Origin: Neelides folsomi | Taxonomy: Eukaryota > Arthropoda > Collembola > Neelipleona > Neelidae | Assembly: GCA_034687125.1 (NCBI GenBank) | Contig: JAQGBZ010000026.1 | Coordinates: 186,001-250,000 of the forward strand | DNA: 64,000 bases | Direction: 5' to 3' | The notes under the pieces: generated by a model | The model's input: only the letters and a program-made list of their open reading frames with translations | Told to the model about the DNA's origin: nothing | Databases searched by the model: none | Program-made: the position numbers and the translations under genes | In this document: positions 39,657 to 48,091 of the stretch, in pieces | How the letters are laid out: the number at the start of each line of letters is the position of its first letter | Position numbering within the stretch: position 1 is the first letter of the stretch

Positions 39657-40156
39657 TCTGATTAAACCTTCTACTACTCTGCGTTATTTCTACATAAAAT
39701 TATTATTAAATAATTTCTAAAAAATCTTTGCATATTTATTTGCCATCTCATCTCGTCATGTCTCTCATTATTGAGGTTTCAAAAGACATATTTTGACATA
39801 ACTTATAAAAAATACAGCAAACCATTCCCTATCATCTAACTTTAAAATCTAATTTATTAAACGTATTCATCTTATAATTTAATGATGTTTGGATAAAGGT
39901 TATCAATTTATCATTTTTCTTCGTTTGGATAGGAGAATTCGTAAAAAGGTATGTTGGTTATAGCATTTGGGGTACTTTGCAATTATGCTGGTGAACATGA
40001 GTCAAGTTCCAGCGACATTAAAAGCTAAAAACTGAATGTCATTCCTCTTCGTGGATTTTCTGCCGCTCGTTCGACTTTTCGACCAAATCTTGTCATAATT
40101 TAACTTTAATTAACTTTGGATCGGCATATTTATAGTTATAAAAACTATTGTTCGAA
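39657..40156. promoter_or_regulatory. spacer between PSMA2 and PSMC3
   Basis: Five hundred bases hold the 3' untranslated end of PSMA2 and the promoter/5' end of PSMC3. I see no open frame of interest, no strong poly(A) hexamer and no clear TATA box. There is no sign, such as very tight spacing, that the two genes share one transcript. Confidence 0.4.
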
Positions 40157-42011
40157 ATGGCGGCTTCAACTGCAGCACCTGAACAAATGGAAATGGACCC
40201 AGATCCCGTAAGCACACAATATTTGTTAAAGGAATTAATTTCACTTTCAAAAATTACATTTCATTTTCAATTATTAGATTGATGCGGAAATTGCGAAATG
40301 GTCGGACGATGATATGACGAGCCGAACTCGTCTTCTCGACAATGAGATTCGTATTATGAAGAGCGAAGTGACGAGGATTCAACACGAACTCGCCACGCAG
40401 AAAGACAAGATCAAGGAGAATACCGAGAAAATCAAAGTCAATAAAACTCTCCCCTACTTGGTCTCTAATGTCATCGAGGTAAAATATCAGTTATATTTAA
40501 CACTAATTTATATAATTAAATGTGAGTTTATATTCATTTTCGGTTGCTTAGATTTTAGATGTCGATCCTCAAGATCTTGGTGAAGAAGATGGAGCCAACG
40601 TGGATTTGGATTCTCAGCGAAAGGGGAAATGTGCCGTTATTAAAACATCAACTCGACAGGTATATTAAAGTTTAATTTTAAACTTTTATAATAATTTAGA
40701 TAATTAAATATTTCTTTATTCAATATTATGCGAAACTTTTTAACTATAAGTATTTAAAGGTTTAATAGGTTAATAACCCAATTAGATTAATAATTTATAA
40801 CATTTTCAGACATACTTCCTTCCTGTCATCGGTCTCGTTGATGTTGAAAAGTTGAAGCCTGGTGAGCTCGTTGGTGTGAATAAAGATTCATATTTGATTC
40901 TCGAAACTTTGCCTGCTGAATATGACGCTCGTGTGAAAGCTATGGAAGTTGACGACCGACCTTCTGAACAATATTCGGACATTGGTGGACTGGACAAACA
41001 AATCCAAGAGGTGAACATTTCAATAACTATTATTTTATAAACTTTTAAAATTCTTACTCCAATCAAGGTTTAATAAACTGAATAATTGCAGCTAATCGAA
41101 GCCGTCGTACTTCCAATGACTCACAAACAAAAGTTCGAGAACTTGGGAATCCATCCACCCAAGGGAGTTCTTCTTTATGGGCCACCCGGGACAGGGAAAA
41201 CGTTGTTGGCCAGGGCTTGTGCCGCTCAAACAAATTCTGCCTTCCTGAAACTCGCTGGCCCTCAGCTCGTCCAAATGTTTATCGGAGATGGAGCAAAGTT
41301 GGTGAGAGATGCATTTGCTCTGGCAAAGGAAAAGGCTCCAGCGATCATCTTTATTGATGAACTCGATGCAATCGGTAATTATTGGAAATTAAATATTATA
41401 ATTAACGAAAAAATTTTATCGATCATTTCGTTCATTTGTGTGAGTAAAAATATTTATAAGATTTTTTTAATTAAAGGTACCAAGCGGTTCGATTCGGAAA
41501 GAGCTGGAGATCGTGAAGTTCAACGGACCATGTTGGAACTTCTTAACCAATTGGACGGATTCTCTTCCAATGCCGACATCAAAGTGATTGCTGCTACGAA
41601 TCGTGTTGACATTTTGGATCCGGCCCTTCTCCGTTCTGGGCGTCTTGATAGAAAAATCGAATTCCCACATCCTAACGAAGAGGCGAGAGCGAGAATTATG
41701 CAAATTCACTCAAGGAAAATGAACGTGTCTCCTGAAGTGAACTTTGAAGAACTCTCGAGATCCACAGATGACTTTAATGGAGCTCAGTGCAAGGCCGTTT
41801 GTGTGGAAGCTGTAAGAATTCATATTATTATATTATAACAATTATTCAAACTAAACTTGTTGAACAATTCAGTAAAGTTTTGCTCTTTTTTTGCTTTTAG
41901 GGAATGATTGCACTCCGGCGAGGTGCATCCACAGTCACACACGAAGACTTCACAGATGCCATTCTGGAAGTCCAAGCAAAGAAGAAGGCAAATCTCTACT
42001 ACTATGCTTAA
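40157..42011 (+). CDS. PSMC3: 26S proteasome regulatory subunit 6A (Rpt5) AAA-ATPase
   Basis: One of the six ATPases of the 19S base that unfold substrates and push them into the 20S core. Seven exons: 40157-40207, 40278-40478, 40552-40659, 40810-41010, 41092-41374, 41477-41811, 41901-42011; phases match, 429 aa (human about 439). The N-terminal helix is a coiled coil ([20 protein letters not shown]), then the OB domain ([20 protein letters not shown]). The AAA module has Walker A GPPGTGKT at 217-224, Walker B IIFIDE at 272-277, sensor IAATNR and the arginine-finger region [17 protein letters not shown]. The protein ends YYYA, the HbYX-type tail with which Rpt5 docks into the alpha ring and opens the gate. 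A poly(A) hexamer aataaa is at 42097-42102. Confidence 0.98.
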
Positions 42012-42096
42012 AAATCACATTTGTATAATAATATTAATCAAAAAAATGTAAATTATTCTAAGGTTAATTTATATGCTTAAAATTCATAAAGTGTTG

Positions 42097-42102
42097 AATA
42101 AA
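42097..42102 (+). other. poly(A) signal of PSMC3
   Basis: The canonical aataaa hexamer is 86 bases past the PSMC3 stop codon, a usual distance. AT-rich background makes such hexamers common by chance, so the call rests on position. Confidence 0.5.
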
Positions 42103-42487
42103 AACTTCATTATTTAATAACTTTTAATCTGTTTATTTGCAAATTATAGTTTAAGAATTCATGCTTAGGTATACTGTATGATTTTATTCTTAAATAAATC
42201 TGTCAAAATTTAGAGGCCAACTAAAATTAAATACATGTCTTATTATCAGTAAATTTTATTAAATTATAGAAATAATTTCTTGTTGCACGACGAAGGGAAT
42301 AAGGCGGTTAAACCTTTAACATTAATAAAATGGCCAATGTATAATAAATAAAATGGTTTGGAGTTAAAGACGTAGAATAACGGGATTAATGTTAGTGGGC
42401 GGGGGGACGAGGAATGCTGCCGGACTTGTGTGACAAGTTTGACAATAAGTGTGACATGAAAGTTTTTATTAGTAAGCCACGGGGAGC

Positions 42488-43221
42488 ATGAAACTCCTTG
42501 TGCTGCTCTTTCTTATAGCGGCCGCCGCCCCGCCTGAGACCATTAAAACCGTGTTCCTCCATGATGACCCGTACAGGTTCATGTTTGGTGGGATGGGCGG
42601 CGGCGGGGGCGACTGCGATTGTGACAACGAAGGCGGAGGAGGCGGCGAAGGAGGCGGAGGTCTCGGCGGTGGAGGACTTGGAAATAAAAAGGTAAGATGA
42701 CCCACTTTGACTTTTACACACAAACACACACACATTGACTCTACGCATTATTCCTCTTTAACCCATTTATGGAAATTAAATAAAAAATGTTTATTCCAGC
42801 AATCTTTAACCAGTGGTTTGGCTACAATGCTCGGAAACCTCTTGCCGAATTTTGTAATGAAATATTTGCTTAAATTAGATTAAGTAGAATAACTGTTCAA
42901 TAATTAAATATTTTATGAAATAATTTACTTTGGACATGACATTGAAATATTGAAAATTAGAAAATCCGTGTTAAATACACCGGTCCCAACGGAGGCGGAA
43001 ACAACAAAAAGGCCAAGAAAAGGCAACAGAAGGCCAAAAAGAAGAAGAAGAAGGCAAACAGAAACAACAATCGGAATACAAACAACAACAGTGGCGGAGG
43101 AGGCGGAGGAGGAGGAGGTGGAGGAGGAGGAAAATGGAGAACCAAAAATGAGAAAAAGAGCATGAAAAAGAAAAAGAAAGCTCAAGTACAAGACGACGAC
43201 GACGACGATTCTGACTCATAG
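42488..43221 (+). CDS. secreted glycine-rich protein with Lys-rich and Asp-rich tail
   Basis: Function unknown. Three exons, all phase 0: 42488-42691, 42800-42853, 42961-43221, giving 172 aa. In order: a signal peptide (MKLLVLLFLIAAAAPP), a short conventional segment (TIKTVFLHDDPYRFMFGGM), a Gly-rich stretch containing CDCDNE, a small hydrophobic middle exon (SLTSGLATMLGNLLPNF), a basic Lys/Asn segment (KAKKRQQKAKKKKKK), a run of 13 glycines, another Lys block (KKSMKKKKK) and an acidic end (DDDDDDSDS). The reading frame is kept through all three exons although the flanking introns are not open, which supports translation. If the middle exon is not spliced the frame stops 10 codons later. It could be a structural matrix, cuticle or mineral-binding protein; that is inference from composition. 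A poly(A) hexamer lies 30 bases past the stop. No family recognised. Confidence 0.7.
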
Positions 43222-43250
43222 GAATAATTGTTTGTTCTAATCCGGTTCTA

Positions 43251-43256
43251 AATAAA
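43251..43256 (+). other. poly(A) signal of the glycine-rich gene
   Basis: Canonical aataaa 30 bases after the stop of the glycine-rich secreted protein. Position supports the gene model; the hexamer alone is weak evidence. Confidence 0.5.
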
Positions 43257-43556
43257 TATATTGAAGTTGTTGTAAATGGTGGCATGAACCCCAATTCTTT
43301 TCCAACCCCGACCTTCATAAACTTTCAAGTCGCCACAAATAAGAAAGTTAATTTTACCAATTATCACAAAAGAGATGCGAAAAACGATATAACAGATAAG
43401 GAAGAAGTTTTTAGCTAATTTATTAAGCTATAAGCATTTAATATTAAATAAAAAATTACTTATATCCAATGTCGTCTCAACCATTACCGTCATTGTTGAA
43501 ATCTTTAACTTTGCATTTACTATTTATTTACTTATTTCAATGTCAGTGACCTACAA

Positions 43557-43700
43557 TGAAAATGATTTTCACTTTAGAGTCAATACTTTCAACTCAAAGG
43601 TGAAAATCATTTTCTTTCTTGCACAAAAATGAAAATCGTTTTCTTTCTTCCTCAAAAGTGAAAATCATTTTCTTTCTTCCTCAAAAGATAAAGTCATTTT
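43557..43700. repeat. hairpin plus tandem repeats of a GAAAATCATTTTC motif
   Basis: An almost perfect inverted pair (gaaaatgattttcacttt near 43559 and aaaggtgaaaatcattttc near 43597) with a loop of about 20-25 bases is followed directly by about 30-bp direct repeats with the core tgaaaatcattttctttctt, the last copy degraded. The core is itself nearly palindromic. It lies between the 3' ends of the convergent glycine-rich (+) and HMG-box (-) genes. Confidence 0.75.
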
Positions 43701-44027
43701 AACCCTGTATCTTATTCTTTGACCTTAAGGCTATTAAATCCTATGTATTCTAATGTTAACGTATAGTTTAAACCTGACCTCCATGCTTCTAAATACAAGT
43801 TTGATCTATTCAAGTGCAAAATAATGAATGAAACATGCAAAATAAATTATGAAAAGACAAGAGTTTTGAGGGACGCTACGATGAATTGTTTATTTTCACT
43901 TTTTTTATATTTCAATCATCAATATTCGTAATTCGTGACATGAGACAGAAATTTTGTAATTAGTAAATGGATATTTTTGTAAGGATAAGCTAATACTTAT
44001 CGAGCGAGTGTATACAGAAGGGAGGTT

Positions 44028-44636
44028 TTAATATCCGTAGCCGCCATATCCGGTTCGGTATCCGTATCCCTTGTATCCGTAACCGCCGTATCCAGTCTTG
44101 TATCCTCCATATCCTCCATAGCCGCCATATCCGGTCTTGTAGCCATAGTCGCCATATCCGGATTTGTATCCTCCATAGCCGCCGGACTTGTATCCTCCAT
44201 AGCCGCCGGACTTGTATCCACCATATCCTCCATAGCCGCCGGACTTGTATCCACCATATCCTCCATAGCCGCCATATCCGGATTTGTATCCTCCATAGCC
44301 GCCATATCCGGTCTTGTATCCGTATCCCTTGTATCCTCCGTAGCCGCCATATCCGGTTCGGTATCCTCCATACCCTCCGTACTTGTATCCGTATCCGTAC
44401 TTGGGCTTAGCGACGGCCTTGCCTTCGGTTTCGTCTTGGGCCTCGGCAGCGAATCGGTCCTTTCCTTCTTGGTCGAGTTCATTCCAGGCGAGCTTGCAGA
44501 CTTCGTTGGCGCTGATGAGGGAATGGTGAATTCCATTTTCATGTTCCATGGCGAGGAATTCTTGGCTGAAGAGAGCGAATGGGGTGATGGGCTTGGCCTG
44601 GGCAGGGCGACGGCGAGACTTGCTCATGCGGTCCAT
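44028..44636 (-). CDS. HMG-box-like domain fused to GYGGY-repeat tail
   Basis: Single coding exon, 202 aa. A basic start (SKSRRRPAQAKP) leads into an HMG-box-like segment, about residues 17-70: PFALFSQEF, then ISANEVCKLAWNELDQEGKD and RFAAEAQDE. The spacing and the Trp before the last helix fit an HMG box, as in PxxxFxLFSQE...ISxxxxxxxWxxLxxxxKxxF. From about residue 77 to the end it is almost only Gly, Tyr and Lys in GYGGYKSG/GYGGYRTG units, a low-complexity aromatic tail of the kind that self-associates. The HMG-like half implies a chromatin protein; proteins with a related box occur in insect sperm chromatin. The tail is more usual in cuticle, silk or RNA-binding proteins. No signal peptide. 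The acceptor just before the ATG (cagATCATG) and a gtaagt donor at 44779 indicate a 5' untranslated intron. Confidence 0.8.
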   Translation of the reverse strand: MDRMSKSRRRPAQAKPITPFALFSQEFLAMEHENGIHHSLISANEVCKLAWNELDQEGKDRFAAEAQDETEGKAVAKPKYGYGYKYGGYGGYRTGYGGYGGYKGYGYKTGYGGYGGYKSGYGGYGGYGGYKSGGYGGYGGYKSGGYGGYKSGGYGGYKSGYGDYGYKTGYGGYGGYGGYKTGYGGYGYKGYGYRTGYGGYGY

Positions 44637-44639
44637 GAT

Positions 44640-44779
44640 CTGAAAAAAGTCAAATTAATTAAATTACGAAAGAGAAAATTGAAAAAATAAAAGTTGAAAA
44701 ATGAAAATTGTAAAATAGAGAGAAAATCAAAAAAATAATTGAAAATTTGAGAAAACGAAAGGTCAAGAGGTTAACTTAC
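44640..44779 (-). other. 5' untranslated intron of the HMG-box/GYGGY gene
   Basis: On the minus strand a gtaagtt donor begins at 44779 and a polypyrimidine tract plus cag acceptor ends at 44640, three bases before the ATG. The upstream untranslated exon lies somewhere above 44780. Inferred only from splice-site quality. Confidence 0.55.
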
Positions 44780-45055
44780 AATAATTGATATTCGAATTAG
44801 AAAAGTTTGACAGGAATAAAAAGAACGTCCTTTCTCAAAGAAAAAATAACTTGAACTGACCTGAGGAAAACGAGCTCCGTTAAATTTATTTATCTTTTTA
44901 AATTGTTTCGTAGGAGAATTAAATATGCAACTTTGTAATTTTTAATTTAATTATGCAGGCAATAATGAATTCATGGAACAAGTAAGTGTAAAGAATTAAA
45001 GAATGACGAAATTCTTTATTAGTCGTATTATTAAATTAAATGGATAATATAACAA

Positions 45056-46143
45056 TTAAGTTTCGTTTAACCTTAATGAAAAATTACAATTGGCAATGTC
45101 AAGATTTAGGAAATTGAAGGTGAGCGTGACCCATTCACAAACTTGGTCTAACATCACTAGTTGATTCTCAATCGGAGCAAAAAAGAGCCAAAAGAACAAG
45201 ATTATATTAAGAAACAAACTGATGGCCAAAGGGGCCCTGAACGAATGATACTTATTATTCGGTTCTTCTTCTTCGTCCTCCTCGTATTCTTCTACTTCGG
45301 AAACTTTTTCAATTTCCTTTCTTTCCCGATGTCTTCTTTTCGGGAGAGGATTGATGAGCTCAGAGGCAGAGGACGGAGGACTGTCGTTAGAATTCCTCTC
45401 TGATCCGCTATGTGAATTGGTTGTGATCGAAGCGGTCGAAATGAATCCAGAACTTTGGCTATACGACCGGCACATGGGGCTTTGAAAAAAGATGTCTCCT
45501 TGTTGGGACTGATGGGAAAAAGGGGTTGACATCTGATGGTGGTAGAAGGCTGCAGAAAAAGATGAAGGCGGGTGCTGAACCATGAAGGAACGCGGGTTGT
45601 AGGATTGAAACTCTGAAGGGGATTGAAAGCTGAGGTGCGAAGAAGATCCGAAGAATTTCGGTGGTGAGATGAGTGACTTGTTGGTCCGCCCAGCCCCCCC
45701 GAATATTGAAGCAACGGAGGACGGGTGGTAAGCAGAGTTGAACGTCCGTCCTGGGTGAAATCCATCACAGCAAGAATAGGAAGTCGGGGACTCGGGGCGA
45801 CGGATCATCGGATAGTCTTTCCAAAGTGGCGGGGACATCTCGGAAGGAAAGTCGCCAGCGAGCGATCGGCAGCCATCGGGTGACCTCGAATGACCTTGGT
45901 GTTTCCTCCTTCGGTCGATCTGGAGCTTGGCCAGCTTAAAAGTAGGGTCGTCGATCTCCATGAGTTCACCTTAACAAGTTAAAGAGACATGATTAACATT
46001 TAACTAACATTACGTGTAAAACTGTAAAGTGTAACATTTTAGTTCACGAAATTAACCCGAATGGAAAATGCTACAATGCCTTAAAATATAAAAAATGAAT
46101 AGGTAAGATTCTAAATGGTTAATTGGGTTTAATTACCGTCCAT
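45056..46143 (-). CDS. Ser/Pro-rich single-pass membrane protein, unknown
   Basis: Two exons: 46143-46137, only seven coding bases (ATGGACG before gtaatt), and 45969-45056; joined it reads MDGELMEIDDPTFKLAKL and so on, 306 aa. An alternative start is the ATG of exon 2 at 45961. Residues up to about 215 are hydrophilic and rich in Ser, Pro, His and Phe, probably disordered. A basic patch (PKRRHRERK) and an acidic run (EEYEEDEEEE) follow, then one hydrophobic segment at about 248-269 (APLAISLFLNIILFFWLFF) and a 37-residue C-terminal tail. There is no signal peptide, so a cytosolic N-terminal part anchored near the C terminus in an internal membrane is the likely topology. I do not recognise the family. 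The neighbouring dehydrogenase gene is divergent, 318 bp away. Confidence 0.75.
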
Positions 46144-46461
46144 GGTGTTACTTGGTTCGGACTTGAGAAGGACAAGGAGGTGAGCCTTGAGGTCAACCCG
46201 ATATGGCGGCGCGGTTCTTGCGGCTTCTTTCTTTGAACCAACAATAGCTTCCCGCAATTACACCTTCTTGTGTGCATTGTATAACCGAGCTTTAGCCACA
46301 ACTCAATAAATTTCTCATTTCTCCCTAAACTCTCACAATTTTAACAAACGGAGTAATAGGGAAACGTTCCTCAAAAACAAACGCCATATGAAAAGATAGA
46401 AAAATATTTACAAATTAAAATTTTATCAAAAAATATTAAAATCCATCCCTGGCTTAAAAAC
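46144..46461. promoter_or_regulatory. shared divergent promoter region
   Basis: Start codons of the Ser-rich membrane protein (-) and the DCXR-like dehydrogenase (+) are 318 bp apart and point away from each other. The half next to the minus gene (46140-46290) is GC-richer and must hold its untranslated leader; the other half is AT-rich. No TATA box stands out. Confidence 0.45.
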
Positions 46462-47453
46462 ATGTCATTTAGCTTCAAAGGCAAGAGCGTATTGGTTACG
46501 GGTGCTGGACGAGGGCTTGGAAAAAATATCGTGAAGACTCTTGTGGGTCGAGAAGCCAATGTCATTGCCGTGTCACTCACAAATGAAAAATTGAAAGAAA
46601 TAAAATTCGAATTCCCTCAAGTCATCACAGTCCAAGCTGATTTGCGAAAATGGGAGGAAACGCGAAAGACCTTAACGGAACTAATCAAAGAAACGGAGGT
46701 TGATTATCTTGTCAATAACGCTGGAGTCAATGTTGCTTCCTCGTTTCTTAAAATTTCAAGGAATGATTTTGATCAGTAATTTCTTACTTCTTTCTCTCAC
46801 ATCAATTTTACATTTTATCATGATTAATTTAAGCATAAGACAAGTTTATCTAATATCTTAAATTAAAAATATCTTATATTAAATATTTAAATTTTAAGAA
46901 TAATGGAAGTCAACTTATTTTCTCTCATTAACGTTTCTCAAGTGGTCGTAGAGTCGTGGATTAAAAAGGAAAAGGGAGGAGCAATTGTGAACATTTCTTC
47001 AACTGTGAGTTCGACCATTGAAACATTTTCAAAATTTTTGTTCTATTTAATGAATTTTAATTATTTTAACATGATAATGATTATTAAACAAAAATATCGT
47101 TATTGGTTAACTTATAGGCCCAGTACTTTCCCATTAATAAACAAGGACTCTACTCGGCTTCAAAAGCAGCTATAGGGATGTTGACAAGATCAATGGCAAT
47201 TGAACTTGGTCGTAAGGGGATTCGAGTCAATACCGTGAACCCAACACTCTTCGCATCTGACATGTCAAAGAAGGCCCTTCAGAACTTTACCGAGAAGAGC
47301 TTTTATAGCCAAGTTCTTCGAGACACGCCACTTGGTCGATTACCTCGTTTGGGTGAAATTGTTAATGGAGTTTTGTTCCTCTTGAGCGACGATGCATCTT
47401 TTATTAATGGACAATCTCTTTGCATTTGCGGAGGAATTACAGCAGGCCGTTAA
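46462..47453 (+). CDS. DCXR: short-chain dehydrogenase, L-xylulose/carbonyl reductase (DCXR) type
   Basis: NADPH-dependent reductase of the classical SDR family; DCXR reduces L-xylulose to xylitol in the uronate cycle and also small dicarbonyls. Three exons: 46462-46775, 46899-47004, 47118-47453, phases match, 251 aa (human DCXR 244). Seen: cofactor motif TGAGRGLG (13-20), NNAG (85-88), active-site Asn in VNL (N110), Ser139 in NISST, and Tyr152/Lys156 in GLYSASKAA, a complete catalytic tetrad at the usual spacing. The start MSFSFKGKSVLVTGAGRGLG and the block RVNTVNPTLFASDM resemble DCXR more than other SDRs, and the C terminus GQSLCICGGITAG fits. Substrate assignment is family-level inference. 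No targeting peptide is visible, so cytosolic or membrane-associated. Confidence 0.88.
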
Positions 47454-48091
47454 GAGCAAAATTTTAATAATTTTTGGTATTATTTGTATTAAATGTTATT
47501 TGTAATTTCTTATTATTTTATTGATAAATATTATTTATTACTTCAAGATCTTTATTTACTGTTTAACTTTATACAAAGTCATAGTTCATAAAACTCAATA
47601 AGATTGGATTAACTTGTTTGGCCGACATTGTAAAACATGTCAATTAGTTAAATAACAATTTAAAGAAACAAAAACGTTCAGTCTTCAAAGGCGTCTTACT
47701 TGAATAGGGGCATATTCAGAAATGATTTCCGACTCTTCACTCAACACTGTTCTTCACAAACGCGGTATTTCGGCTATTTTATATAAATTACATGTTAAAC
47801 TCTATATTTTATCACAATTCAAAATATTTAATTTTATTCATTTCATTCCTCATTTCATTGCCTCATTATAATTTTCTTATCTTTTGGCCTGAAAATAATT
47901 CGTTGTAAATTCAAACGATAGTTATATATATTTTATATATCATTAATTTCAGTAAATGTAAACTTCTAGCTTCTACATAGTGTTCTAGTAGTACTAGATA
48001 AATATTACAATAATTAGGGAGTACAAAAATTGCATCTTTACATCTCGTTTGTTAAACTAAAATTGGACTCCACTTGTACGATTTGTACACT
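47454..48091. other. intergenic spacer, nothing recognised
   Basis: AT-rich sequence between two plus-strand genes: the 3' end of the dehydrogenase and the promoter of the following orphan gene. I see no open frame with codon bias and no repeat. Confidence 0.5.

Noticed and set aside
42925-43318. Minus-strand proline and serine/leucine-rich frames opposite the glycine-rich gene
   Set aside because: Direct reverse-complement shadows of GGA/GGC and AAG runs.
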